This document shows, one piece after another, positions 1-8,953 of a DNA stretch of 64,000 nucleotides. Under the pieces are notes generated by a model that was given only the letters and a program-made list of their open reading frames with translations, searched no databases and was not told the DNA's origin. The DNA lies in assembly GCA_963829955.1 (NCBI GenBank), contig CAWHKS010000021.1:191360-255359 (forward strand). Direction: 5' to 3'. The stretch is from DASTFY01 sp963829955 (GTDB lineage Bacteria > Actinomycetota > Acidimicrobiia > Acidimicrobiales > Ilumatobacteraceae). Position numbers and translations under genes: made by a program. The number at the start of each line of letters is the position of its first letter. Position 1 is the stretch's first letter.

Positions 1-307
1 GGAGGTCGGCGATCTCGAGTCGCATCTCGATGATCCGCTTAGCGCCGGCGAGCGTCATGCCTTCGTCCAGGAGCCCGCTGATGAGGTCGATGTGGTCGAT
101 CTCCGATCGGCTGTAGCGCCGTTGGCCACCGGGTGAACGAGCCGGTGTCACAGCTTCGTGGGCGTCCAGCCGGCGAAGGAATGCCGGCTGGACGCCGAGG
201 ATGTCGGCGACTTGACCGACGGTGTAGAGCGGTGTGGTGTCGTCAGGAAAGGGGAGAGGCCTGCGAGACCGGTCCGCCGCGCTTCCCGGCTCTTGGCCCG
301 CCTTCAC
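1..307 (-). CDS. MerR-family heat-shock repressor, HspR-like (3' end outside window)
   Basis: This is a DNA-binding repressor of the MerR superfamily, probably acting on the hsp20 operon in which it lies. The translation from the GTG at 307 has about 25 disordered residues, then the MerR helix-turn-helix (PLYTVGQVADILGVQP), the wing (SPGGQRRYSRSEIDHI) and the start of the dimerisation helix (LISGLLDEGMTLAGAKRII). The GTG overlaps the hsp20 stop as GTGA, so translation is probably coupled. HspR proteins usually share this order and are autoregulated with chaperone genes. The C-terminus runs off position 1, so total length is unknown. Family assignment is firm; the HspR name is inferred from context. 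Confidence 0.8.
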   Translation of the reverse strand, partial: MKAGQEPGSAADRSRRPLPFPDDTTPLYTVGQVADILGVQPAFLRRLDAHEAVTPARSPGGQRRYSRSEIDHIDLISGLLDEGMTLAGAKRIIEMRLEIADL

Positions 308-774
308 GAGCTGCTCGAGCCGACGGCTTGGGGCTCGCCGTCGGAGGCGGTGGCATCGATCGAGGTTGGCTCTGACGGCCCGACAGTGATGTCCACCCGA
401 CGCGGCTTGGCCTGTTCCCTCACCGGCAAGCGCAACGTCAGGACACCGTCGGCGTACACGGCGCTAAGCCGCTCGGTGTCGAGGGTCTCGGCCAGGAACA
501 ACTGGCGGCTGAACGTGCCATGGGGCCGCTCACTTATCAGCAGCTCGACATCGTCTCCTGTCGACCGGTTGCGCTGCGCGTGGACCGTGAGGAGGTTCCG
601 CTCGATGGTCAGCTCGATCGTGTCCGGCGTGACACCAGGTACGTCGAACTGCACCACGAACTCGTCTCCTTGCTGGAATGCGTCGATCGGCATCGCTGCG
701 GGGCGGGAACTCGTTCCGAAGACTTGCTGGGTGAGGCGATCGAGCTCACGGAACGGGTCGGTACGCATCAACAT
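304..774 (-). CDS. Hsp20 / alpha-crystallin small heat shock protein
   Basis: This is an ATP-independent holdase chaperone of 156 residues, normal for bacterial Hsp20. Residues about 1-30 form the N-terminal arm (DPFRELDRLTQQVFG). The alpha-crystallin domain covers about 35-135 and includes the consensus A-x-x-x-n-G-v-L motif as AVYADGVLTLRLPV. The tail is short and acidic, ending in serines. It is the first gene of an operon with the HspR-like repressor (4-nt GTGA overlap). A palindrome covering its promoter suggests repression under non-stress conditions. The match is of the whole domain, so I am confident. Confidence 0.93.
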   Translation of the reverse strand: MLMRTDPFRELDRLTQQVFGTSSRPAAMPIDAFQQGDEFVVQFDVPGVTPDTIELTIERNLLTVHAQRNRSTGDDVELLISERPHGTFSRQLFLAETLDTERLSAVYADGVLTLRLPVREQAKPRRVDITVGPSEPTSIDATASDGEPQAVGSSSS

Positions 775-805
775 GTCGCTGTCTCCCTTCTACCCGGCTG
801 GTAGC

Positions 806-838
806 GTCTATCTTCCAAGATAGACAGGAAACTGTCAA
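806..838 (-). promoter_or_regulatory. hsp20 promoter with palindromic operator
   Basis: On the minus strand a consensus -35 TTGACA (838-833) is followed after 17 nt by GAAGAT (815-810) as a weak -10. A perfect inverted repeat, GTCTATCTT-CC-AAGATAGAC (806-825), covers the -10 region. It lies about 30 nt upstream of the hsp20 ATG. It is a good candidate operator for the HspR/MerR-type protein encoded downstream. The sequence is not the classical CTTGAGT-N7-ACTCAAG HAIR element, so the partner is inferred from position only. Confidence 0.6.
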
Positions 839-1057
839 GTCTTGTTGAAGGTTTGGTGACATCGGCGGTGGCCGGCGGGGCCCTGGGCCACGTGTCCCAG
901 GTGCTCGATCGCGTCGGGACTGGCACGGCGGCGACCGGTCTGCTCATCCTGACGACCGGGGCCCAGAGAGGCGAGATGGACGACGAGTTCGCCTCGCGGC
1001 CGTTGCGACCGTGCTTGCCCTGCCACCTGGACCGGATGCGAGCCGTTCGATCTTCGT

Positions 1058-1811
1058 TCACGTGACGTCGCGCTTGATGAAGCGAAGTGTGCCGGCGACC
1101 ACGAGCGCACCCGCGTAGACGACGGCACAACCGGCCGCAGCCCACAGCGGCACGCTGGTATCCGGCCCGGCTCCACCGCCCGAGACGACGCTGAGGGCAC
1201 CGCCGGGCAGCCACTCGTGCAGGGTGGGCATGGACGTGAGGCTGACGACGAGGCCTTCCACGGCGAGCAGCCAGACGACGCTCACGCCGACGGCCGCTGT
1301 TTGGTTGCCGAGCAGAGCACCGAGACCCGCGCCGAGCGCCCCGAACAGCGCCGCGGCGGCGACGAGACCGACGAGCGACCCGGGTCATGTCCATCGGACC
1401 ACCGAAGGGGATGTCCTGGTAGGACAACCAGGGAATCGCGACTGCCTGGTTCACAGCGCTTGCCACGACGGCCAGCGCGGCGCCGAGGCCGGCGTGTACG
1501 AGGACCTTCGCTGTCACGAGCCGGCCGCGTCGCGGTGCGGCGAGCAGGGTGCTGGTGATCGTTTGGTGGCGGAACTCGCCGGCGGTACCGAGAATGCCGA
1601 GCAGGAGCGCAGCGCCGACAACGATCGCGTAGGGGCCGTGCAGGATCTGACTGAGGCTGTTGCGGTCGAGCGGCGGGTTGCCGGCGTGTCCCGCGGTGGT
1701 GATCAGCGCGATCGCGGTCAGCCCACCTGCGATGGCCGCGGCGGCGAAGGCGATCAGAAAGGAGCGCAAGGTGCGATGCTTGAGCAGTTCGGATCGGATG
1801 AGGTACTTCAT
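1058..1811 (-). pseudogene. ABC-2 type exporter permease, single frameshift
   Basis: This is the membrane subunit of an ABC-2 exporter. The ATG at 1811 opens a frame with two hydrophobic segments (SFLIAFAAAAIAGGLTAIAL; IVVGAALLLGILGTAGE) and the typical FRHQTITSTLLAAPRRGRL loop. Near 1375-1385 the reading jumps by one base; the second frame then continues with membrane segments (LVGLVAAAALFGALGAGL, VPLWAAAGCAVVYAGALVV) and stops at 1058. The start overlaps the ATPase stop by ATGA, the usual coupling for these pairs. The two halves join cleanly, so one indel, real or from sequencing, explains the break. Substrate is unknown. Confidence 0.75.
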
Positions 1812-2708
1812 CGGACGTCTCCTCTCGTCGTGGTGGTTAGGTGGAGAAAGGCCTGCTCCAAATCGGTCTGATCCTCGGAGAGCTCAAATGCCACGAGTCC
1901 GCTCGCCGCGATCGCACGCCCAACGGCTTCGCTCGTGGCGTCGTGGGCGAGCAACAGCTCGGACGTCGCAATGCGTGGCCTGAATGCCACGTTCGTTGAG
2001 TGCCGCCCGCATCGCTGCCGCCTCGGGGGTACGAATACGCACGACCGTGCGGCTGCCGAGTAGTTCCGAGAGCGGCGCATGGGCGACAAGTCGCCCGCCC
2101 GCCAGGACCACGACCTCGTCGACGGTCTGAGCGACCTCGGCCAGCAAGTGGCTCGAGACCAGCACGGTATGACCCGCCGCTGCATAGCGACGCAGGAAGT
2201 CGCGCAACCAGTGGATGCCCTCTGGGTCGAGACCGTTGGTGGGCTCGTCAAGCACGAGGACGTTGGGGTCACCGAGGAGGGCCGCGGCGAGCCCGAGCCG
2301 CTGCCGCATACCCAACGAGTAGCCGCCGACGCGTCGCCGGGCGGCGGCGGAGAGTCCGACTTCGTCGAGGACTTGGTCGACGCGGCGGTCCGGGATCCCG
2401 GCGGTGGCGGCGAGGACACGCAGATGGTCGCGACCCCGCCGGCCGGGGTGGAAGCTCCCCGCTTCGAGAACGGCACCAACGTGGCCGATCGGTTCAGCAA
2501 GGGCCCGATAGTCGTGGCCGTCGATCGTGGCCGAGCCTGAGGTCGGGGCCACGAGTCCGAGCAAGAGGCGCAGAGTCGTCGTCTTGCCGGCGCCGTTCGG
2601 TCCGAGGAGCCCGATGACGCGGCCACCCCCGAGCCGGACGGTGAGATCCTTGACCGCCATGATGTGGCCGAAGTGCTTCGTAAGTCCTTCGAGTGCGATG
2701 ACGGTCAT
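1808..2708 (-). pseudogene. ABC exporter ATPase (CcmA/DrrA-like), frameshift near 3' end
   Basis: This is the cytoplasmic ATPase paired with the ABC-2 permease that follows it. The reading from the ATG at 2708 shows Walker A (GPNGAGKTT), the signature YSLGMRQRLGLA, Walker B (VLVLDEPTNGLDP) and the H-loop (LVSSHLL). All catalytic motifs come before the break. Around 1985 the frame shifts and the C-terminal regulatory part resumes in another frame, ending FLHLTTTTRGDVR at 1808, four bases into the permease start. The complete product would be about 300 residues, normal for the family. A consensus error is as likely as decay. Confidence 0.78.
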
Positions 2709-2887
2709 GGGTCCGCATGTCCTTCCCTGGCCGGCGGCCGACTCATGGTCGGTGATTCGACGGTACGGGCGAGACCGTGAGGCGTCATCGGGCGGGCGCG
2801 TGATTCTTGATCACTCCCCAGCCGTAGGTGCGAGTACTGCTCGGGAGTGACGACCGTGAATCCGGACGCTTCGGTACCGTCGCAAGG

Positions 2888-4057
2888 GTGATAGTGGATC
2901 GCCGGGTCCGGGGCGGGAGCGGGACCCTCGTGGCCATCGACGTACTTGTCGCGCTCGTCGCCGTCGCGGTGAGCTGGGCCGTCCTGTCCGCAGACAGCCT
3001 CGACTGGCCCGCGGGCAGCCGAGACCCGGACTGGCTCGCGGTCGCCCTCGTCGTCGTCGTCAATGCACCGATCGCGTTTCGCCGACGAGCGTGCAGCGCG
3101 GCGTTGGCAGTCGCGCTCGGCGCGGGACTGATCTACGCCGCGAGGCTGTACCCGCCGATCTTTGCCCCGGCTGTTCCTCTCATCGTCTACCTCGCCGCCA
3201 CGCGCCTGGACGATCGGCGCTCCCGTTTGGTGTTGATCGTCTCTGCCGCTATGTCGTGGATCACGACCACCGTCGCAGCAGGTCCGACCGACCCGCAGTC
3301 AGTCTTGATCGTCGCCGGCGCATGGCTGCTCGGCCACTACGTGCGGACCCGACGGCAGCTGGTCGCCGAACTCGAGCAGCGAGCGGTGGACCTGGAGCGA
3401 GAGCGAGAGGAGCGAGCATTGCGGGCGGTAGCCGAGGAGCGGCTGCGGATCGCGCGGGAGCTGCACGACGTCCTCGCTCACACCATGAGCGTGGTAGCCG
3501 TCCAGTCCAGCACAGGACGTCTGATCGGCGCCGAACACCCGGAAGAGGCCCTCAAAGCATTGACCGCGGTCGAGGTGACGACGAGGTCGGCGATGCGCGA
3601 GATGCGCCAGATCCTCACGGTGCTTCGCACCGACGACGATCCAGGAGGCCCCGTGACACCCGCGCCCGGGCTGCACGACCTCCCGGTCCTCGTCGCCCAG
3701 GTAGCAGCCGAAGCAGGCCTGACTGTCGATCTGCGGACCGAGGGCGAGCCGCGTGCCATCTCGGCCGGGGTCGGGCTCGCCGCGTATCGCATCGTCCAGG
3801 AGGCGCTGACCAATGTCATCAAGCACGCCGGTCCGGCGCACGCGTCGGTCTTGGTTCGCTACACCGATCAGGACTTGACGGTGGAGATCCGCGACGACGG
3901 GCAGGCCGGTCGATCTGGTGTGGTGACCGGCGGACACGGTCTCGTCGGCATGCAGGAACGAGCCGCAGTCCACGGCGGCGAGGTGATCGCCGGACCAGCC
4001 GCCGGAGGTGGGTTTCGTGTGAAGGCCCGCCTCCCTCTCGGCGGGGTCGAGTCATGA
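2888..4057 (+). CDS. NarL-type sensor histidine kinase (HisKA_3)
   Basis: This is a membrane sensor kinase that would phosphorylate the response regulator encoded immediately downstream. About five hydrophobic segments fill the first 140 residues, for example LVAIDVLVALVAVAVSW and APAVPLIVYLAA. A short coiled linker rich in Glu/Arg follows. The dimerisation/phosphoacceptor helix carries ELHDVLAH with the phosphorylatable His. The HATPase domain has the N-box EALTNVIKHA and the G-box GGHGLVGMQERA. A GTG at 2888 starts just before the first membrane segment; a GTG at 2828 in the same frame would add 20 residues. The pair is divergent from the ABC exporter at 1058-2708, a common arrangement when the TCS controls the exporter. 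Confidence 0.9.
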   Translation: MIVDRRVRGGSGTLVAIDVLVALVAVAVSWAVLSADSLDWPAGSRDPDWLAVALVVVVNAPIAFRRRACSAALAVALGAGLIYAARLYPPIFAPAVPLIVYLAATRLDDRRSRLVLIVSAAMSWITTTVAAGPTDPQSVLIVAGAWLLGHYVRTRRQLVAELEQRAVDLEREREERALRAVAEERLRIARELHDVLAHTMSVVAVQSSTGRLIGAEHPEEALKALTAVEVTTRSAMREMRQILTVLRTDDDPGGPVTPAPGLHDLPVLVAQVAAEAGLTVDLRTEGEPRAISAGVGLAAYRIVQEALTNVIKHAGPAHASVLVRYTDQDLTVEIRDDGQAGRSGVVTGGHGLVGMQERAAVHGGEVIAGPAAGGGFRVKARLPLGGVES

Positions 4058-4716
4058 CCGTCCGGGTGGTCATCGCAGACGATCAGCCGCTGGTGCGCGC
4101 CGGGTTGGCCACAATGGTGGGCTATGCCGACGACCTCGAGCTGGTCGGCGAAGCGGAGAGCGGCGCCGACGCTGTCGACTTGGCAAGGCGGATGCGACCG
4201 GACGTGATCCTCATGGACATCCGGATGCCCGGTCTCGATGGGCTGGAGGCCACCCGGCGGATCACGAGCGATCCCGAACTCGCCGGGCTACGGATCATCA
4301 TGCTGACGACGTTCGATGTCGATGAGTACATCTATGAGGCGTTGCGCAGCGGAGCCAGCGGCTTCCTGCTCAAAGATGCGCGGCCGGAGGACATCCTCCA
4401 AGCCGTGCGGGTCGTCGCGGATGGCGAGGCCTTGCTCGCCCCGAGCGTGACCCGTCGCCTCATCGAGCGCTTCGCCGCCCAACTGCAACCAGCCCACCCG
4501 CCGGGCGCCCTCGACCAGCTCACCGAGCGCGAGTCCGAGGTGCTCCGGTTGGTCGCGCAAGGCCTGTCGAACGCGGAGATCGCTGACCGCCTGTACATCA
4601 GCCTGTTCACTGCGAAGACCCACGTCAGCCGCATCCTGACCAAGCTCGACGCGCGCGACCGAGCCCAACTGGTGGTGTTGGCGTACGAAGGAGGCCTGGT
4701 GATTCCCGGCGGCTAA
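4054..4716 (+). CDS. NarL/FixJ-family response regulator
   Basis: This is a two-component transcription factor of 220 residues. The receiver domain (about 1-120) has the acidic pair IADDQ, the phosphoacceptor Asp in VILMDIRMPG and the conserved Lys in FLLKDA. The C-terminal LuxR-type helix-turn-helix (about 150-215) contains LTERESEVLRLVAQGLSNAE and the recognition helix TAKTHVSRILTKL. The ATG overlaps the kinase stop by ATGA, so the two are translated together. All phosphorylation residues are present. Its target is unknown; the divergent ABC exporter is the obvious candidate. Confidence 0.95.
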   Translation: MTVRVVIADDQPLVRAGLATMVGYADDLELVGEAESGADAVDLARRMRPDVILMDIRMPGLDGLEATRRITSDPELAGLRIIMLTTFDVDEYIYEALRSGASGFLLKDARPEDILQAVRVVADGEALLAPSVTRRLIERFAAQLQPAHPPGALDQLTERESEVLRLVAQGLSNAEIADRLYISLFTAKTHVSRILTKLDARDRAQLVVLAYEGGLVIPGG

Positions 4717-5026
4717 GTGCATGGCTCGGCCGGGTCGGAGCGATGCGCAGACCTGGTCGTCACCGATGACAGCGACGTTGCCATCGGAGCTCGCGGGATC
4801 GCCTTCGGCGAGGGCCGTTGTCCGCGGCGACGACGGAGTCGATCGTCGTGTCTCAGGCACCCAAGAGGAAGATGCCGGTGCCCCGGGTTCTCCAGTCTCG
4901 TCTGTGCCGCTGAGGTGGGCGCCGTCGACCGGGCGGACCCAAGTTGTCGGTGGCGTCGCACACCGAGAGCCTGGGCGGCGCACGGATGTCGACCGACGCC
5001 GTACTCTGGAGCGGTTGGGAGGGGTC
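4717..5026 (+). other. Intergenic stretch, no supported gene
   Basis: This region lies between the response regulator and the PAP2-kinase gene. The downstream frame stays open back to 4721, but the added 100 residues have no domain-like character and are probably not translated. No hairpin or repeat stood out. Confidence 0.4.
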
Positions 5027-7231
5027 GTGGGTGTTCCCGCAGACCAGCCAGCAGGGCCCGGTGTGCAGGCTGTCGACCTGGGTCCTGGTGGGATTCCTCG
5101 TTCGGTTCGGCGGCGACGTCCCTCGGGTAAGCCACCACCTCTGCCGCGTCCGCTGCGAACCACAGGGGTGGGCTGGCTCACCGCGGCCGTGGTGCTGGTG
5201 GTGCTGTCGGTGCTGGTGTTCGCCGGTGAGCTGCGTGACGCGGCCGTCGCGGTGACGGTGGTCGACGACGCGATCGTCGGGTGGCTGGCTGGGTTGCGTG
5301 CTCCCGGGCTCCTGGGGGCGATGGAGCTGGTCGCCGCCCTGGGGTCGTGGGCGGCCATCACGGTGCTGCTGTGGGGGCTGCTGTTGGCCCTGTTGATTCT
5401 GAGGCGCGTGCGGCAGCTGGTGGTCGTCCTGATCGCTTGGATCCTGCAGGGGGTGATCATCCAGTACGTGCTGGCGCCGGTGCTGCGTCGACCACGGCCG
5501 TTCGGGGTGGAGTTCCGGACGGACTGGCGTGCATGGGCGCTGCCGTCCGAGCAGATGGCGGCGCTGGCGGTCACGATGGTGGGGATCCTGTATGGGCTGG
5601 TGCCGGAGGGCCGCTGGCGTCAGCGCGGGAAGTGGGCCGCGGCTGCGCTGTTGGCGATGGTGGCCGTCGCCTATCTTCACCTGGGAGTGGAGGCACCCAC
5701 CGATGTGCTGGTGGGTGTGGTCATCGGCGTGACCGTTTCGCTGCTCGGGTTCCGCTTGTTCGTCCCGAACGAGGCCTTCCCGGTGACCTATCGGCGGGGG
5801 CGGGCCGCGCACTTGGATGTGGGGGGTGCCCGCGGCCAGGCCATCCGCCTGGCGTTGCGTGACCAGCTCGGGCTGGCGGCCGAGGACGTCGAGCCCTTCG
5901 GCCTGGCTGGCTCGGCCGGGTCGACCCCGTTGCGCATCAAGGTCGCCGGCGATCCCGGTCGGTGGCTGTTCGGCAAGCTCTATGCCCGCACCCATCTGCG
6001 GGCCGACCGCTGGTACAAGCTCGGTCGCGAGCTGCTGTATGGCCGGCTGGAGGACGAGAAGCCCTTCAATACCGTGCGACGGCTGGTGCAGCAGGAGGAC
6101 TACATGCTGCACAAGATGCACGCGGCCGGGCTGCCCACGCCGCGACCCTATGGATTCGCGGAGCTCACCCCCGAGCGAGAGTATCTGCTGGTCACCGAGT
6201 TCTTCGACGGCGCGGTCGAACTCGGCCAGGCCGACATCGACGACCGGGTCATCGACGACGGCCTCGCCCTCGTTCGAAAGCTGTGGGACGCCGGCTTGGC
6301 CCACCGCGACATCAAGCCGGCCAACCTCCTCGTCCGTGACGGTCACCTGCTGCTGATCGACGTCTTCTTCACCGAGATCCACCCGACGCCGTGGCGGCAG
6401 GCGGTCGACCTGGCCAACATGATGCTCTGCCTGGCGTTGCGTTCCGATCCCCAACGGGTCTACGAACGGGCCTTGCGCCAGTTCAGCGAGGCGGAGATCA
6501 GCGAAGCCTTCGCGGCGGCCCGCGGCCTGGCCCTGCCGTCCCAGCTCCGGCGGATGCTCCGCGACCAGGGCCGCGACCTCCACGCCGAGTTCCTCAACCT
6601 GCTGCCGGCGCGGCCCCGACCGATCAGGATCCAACGCTGGAGCGCGCGCCGAATCGGCCTGCTGCTCCTGATGGTGCCGGTGCTGTTGCTGCTCGTCCTC
6701 AGCGCTCGGCTCGTACTGGTCAACAACGACCGGACCCTGACGCCGCTGAACGTCGCCGGCTTGGGATGCGGCGACCTGGAGCCCCTGTGGCTAGAGGCTC
6801 AGTCGGTACCGTCGGCGTCCCTGGTGCCCTGCGTGAAATCAGTGCCACCCGGCTGGAGGTTCGCCGGCGCGAACGTCAGGGACGGCTGGTCGAAGTACAC
6901 GCTCAACGACGTGGTCACTGCCCAGGGCCTGGTCGTACGGCTGACAGCCACGTGCGACATCGCCGGGGCGACCGAGACACCCTCTGACCAGCCCGGGGCA
7001 CGACGCTACGAGCGCACCGATCCCGGCCGCTCAGGGCCCGCCACCACGTGGTACACGATCTTCGAAGGCGGCTGCGTGACCGCCCAATTCCGCTCAGCGA
7101 GCGACGTGGACGCCGCGCTCGCCACTCAGGCGTCATCGGGCATCGGCTTCGTCACCCGCGCCGCGCTTCAACAGGCCCTCGACGAGCGGTCGGACGGGCG
7201 ACTCCAACTCGACCCGGACGGCACGACCTGA
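5027..7231 (+). CDS. PAP2-like membrane domain fused to a protein-kinase-like domain
   Basis: This multi-domain membrane protein has about 734 residues. After a basic Pro-rich lead come five to six membrane segments of PAP2 layout. The first PAP2 motif is recognisable (LRRPRPFG), but the PSGH motif reads PSEQ and the third motif reads AYLHLGVEAPTD. The Arg and both catalytic His positions of a phosphatase are therefore gone. A kinase-fold domain follows with HRDIKPANLL as catalytic loop and LLIDVFF where a metal-binding DFG would sit. Another membrane segment (LLLLMVPVLLLLVLSA) and a Cys-containing extracytoplasmic tail end the protein. The GTG at 5027 is a tentative start (GGGAGGGG nearby; GTG 5063 also possible). 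Substrate unknown; perhaps a lipid-linked or envelope kinase. Confidence 0.75.
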   Translation: MGVPADQPAGPGVQAVDLGPGGIPRSVRRRRPSGKPPPLPRPLRTTGVGWLTAAVVLVVLSVLVFAGELRDAAVAVTVVDDAIVGWLAGLRAPGLLGAMELVAALGSWAAITVLLWGLLLALLILRRVRQLVVVLIAWILQGVIIQYVLAPVLRRPRPFGVEFRTDWRAWALPSEQMAALAVTMVGILYGLVPEGRWRQRGKWAAAALLAMVAVAYLHLGVEAPTDVLVGVVIGVTVSLLGFRLFVPNEAFPVTYRRGRAAHLDVGGARGQAIRLALRDQLGLAAEDVEPFGLAGSAGSTPLRIKVAGDPGRWLFGKLYARTHLRADRWYKLGRELLYGRLEDEKPFNTVRRLVQQEDYMLHKMHAAGLPTPRPYGFAELTPEREYLLVTEFFDGAVELGQADIDDRVIDDGLALVRKLWDAGLAHRDIKPANLLVRDGHLLLIDVFFTEIHPTPWRQAVDLANMMLCLALRSDPQRVYERALRQFSEAEISEAFAAARGLALPSQLRRMLRDQGRDLHAEFLNLLPARPRPIRIQRWSARRIGLLLLMVPVLLLLVLSARLVLVNNDRTLTPLNVAGLGCGDLEPLWLEAQSVPSASLVPCVKSVPPGWRFAGANVRDGWSKYTLNDVVTAQGLVVRLTATCDIAGATETPSDQPGARRYERTDPGRSGPATTWYTIFEGGCVTAQFRSASDVDAALATQASSGIGFVTRAALQQALDERSDGRLQLDPDGTT

Positions 7232-7597
7232 TCGGCGCAACGCCGCCCGATAGGCCCACCGCGTCGACCCTGCCCACCAGGTGGTTGGCCCCCATTCGAT
7301 CGCGCTGGTGGTCTTGCACTGGCCTCGGCGCGGGACCGCGCTCGCGTCCGAGCCGGCATGATCGCGCCATCCGGCTGAGACCGATCCGAGCAGTCGACCA
7401 GCGCCCGAACCGATGAAGAAACGATGGAAGGACGTGGGTGAGCTTTCGAAGCGCTCGGCCGGTTGGTGCCGCAGCTGGCCAAGAGCGCTCGGTCACCCGC
7501 TCCCCCGACGAACCGAGGGCGCTCATTGGAGAAACATCAGACGACTGAGGCTCCGAGCCCGGCAGGCCGGTCGGTCGCCTGCATCGTGTGGTGGCGA
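7232..7597. other. Intergenic stretch between convergent genes, no gene seen
   Basis: This stretch separates the PAP2-kinase gene from the convergent AIM24 gene. No frame has domain-like sequence, and I saw no strong hairpin or repeat. Confidence 0.4.
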
Positions 7598-8320
7598 TCA
7601 GTTCCCGAACAGGTTGCCCAGCGCCCCGCCGCTCGCACCACCGGTCTGGCCCGGCGCGATCTGGCGGATCCAAGCCTCGAGGGCCGACGGGTTCCGGGAT
7701 TGGGTCATGACCCAGCCTGGACCGGTGAAGTCAAAGACCAGACCCTCACCCGACTTCAGCATTTGCACCACCCCACCGGTGACCTTGCGGACCTGGCTGC
7801 TCACCGTCGGGCCGAACGCCACCACATGACCGCTGTCGACAGTCACCGACTCACCCTCCCCGAGGCTGATCGTGTCCAACGCGCCGTAGCAGGCCAGCAG
7901 GACGGTGCCGTGCCCGGTGGCATGGATGAGGAACCCACCCTCACCACCGAACAGATTCTTGAAGCCACCCCACTTGGTGTCGAGCCCGATCCCCGGCGAT
8001 GAGGCCAGCCAGCAGCCCTTGGTGATCGACATCGGCTGGTCGGGGGTGACCCCCGCCGAGATGATGTCACCGGCCAGGTGGTGGGCGACATCGACCCACC
8101 CCCCCGAGGAAGGCGCAGTGAAGGTGGTGATGAACAGGCTCTCTCCACCCAGGAAGGAGCGTTTCAGTCCCTTCATGACTCCGCCCTGGGTGCTGGCTTC
8201 GATGGACACCCCCGCAGAGGTGGCCATCATGACGCCGGACTCGCCTCGGACCTGCTCGTTGGGGTCGAGGACGAGGCGGGCGACGGCGAACGACGGGCTG
8301 TGGCGAACCTCGACTTCCAC
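7598..8320 (-). CDS. AIM24 / TIGR00266 family protein
   Basis: This is a 240-residue protein of the AIM24 (TRAP-like beta-barrel) family. Hallmarks are the glycine-rich turns GGVMKGLKRSFLGGESLF, the block AHHLAGDIISAGV and the C-terminal FDFTGPGWVMTQSRNP, which is typical of the family's end. A Gly/Ala-rich tail (TGGASGGALGNLFGN) follows. The biochemical role of bacterial members is not established; the mitochondrial homologue affects inner-membrane organisation. No catalytic residues can be named. It is a single-gene unit with no obvious partner. Confidence 0.85.
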   Translation of the reverse strand: MEVEVRHSPSFAVARLVLDPNEQVRGESGVMMATSAGVSIEASTQGGVMKGLKRSFLGGESLFITTFTAPSSGGWVDVAHHLAGDIISAGVTPDQPMSITKGCWLASSPGIGLDTKWGGFKNLFGGEGGFLIHATGHGTVLLACYGALDTISLGEGESVTVDSGHVVAFGPTVSSQVRKVTGGVVQMLKSGEGLVFDFTGPGWVMTQSRNPSALEAWIRQIAPGQTGGASGGALGNLFGN

Positions 8321-8391
8321 CAGACCGACGATAACTGCATCGGCACACGACCCAGGGCCAAGGGAGTACTGACCCTGGCCCTGTCCGCGTA

Positions 8392-8688
8392 ATGGCAGAG
8401 TTCCGTCAGACCGCCGAGCGGCTCGAGGCCGTCGAGGCCATGGCCGAGGTCGGCATCGACATCACCGAGGAGTTCCCCAAGCCCTGGACGGACGAGATCG
8501 TTCAGGCTGCCGATGTCGTCATCACGATGGGCTGTGGCGATGCCTGCCCGATCTTTCCGGGCAAACGGTACGAGGACTGGCCCCTCGAAGAGACCGCGGG
8601 CCAAGACGTCGCCGCCGTGCCGCCGATCCGCGACGAGATCGAGGTCCGCGTCCGTCGCCTCCTCGATTCGCTCGGCGTGGCTGTCTAG
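8392..8688 (+). pseudogene. Arsenate reductase (LMW phosphatase fold), N-terminally truncated
   Basis: The translation matches the C-terminal two thirds of actinobacterial ArsC/arsenate-mycothiol transferases. Recognisable parts are VEAMAEVGIDIT, VVITMGCGDACPIFPGKRYE and the terminal helix IRDEIEVRVRRLL. A normal protein has about 130 residues and begins with the phosphate-binding C-x-N-x-x-R-S loop. That loop and the catalytic Cys are missing, and no upstream frame supplies them. The fragment is therefore unlikely to reduce arsenate. No ars operon genes lie nearby, so it looks like a relic. Confidence 0.75.
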
Positions 8689-8953
8689 CTTCTCGTTCTG
8701 ACGCGGGAGCGTCCCCAGCCCGTCGAACAGGGGACGCTCGGAGACCGGTTGCGAGTCGGCCCGTCGCACCTGCCGAACAGAGGAAAGGTCCGGTGCGAAG
8801 GCGGGGACGGTAACGACGGTCGAGCTCTGACCCAACCGTGGCCGGTGGCGCAGCCGGCGGGATGGTGGCGCGCTGGTCGCTCCCGTACTTCCGCGGCCGG
8901 CTGCCCACCGGGCGACGTCAACTCACGCGTCGGCGGATCAGCATGACGAGGCG

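Noticed and set aside
4721..5026. N-terminal extension of the PAP2-kinase protein
   Set aside because: The frame is open, but the residues are low-complexity and no ribosome site supports the far upstream start.
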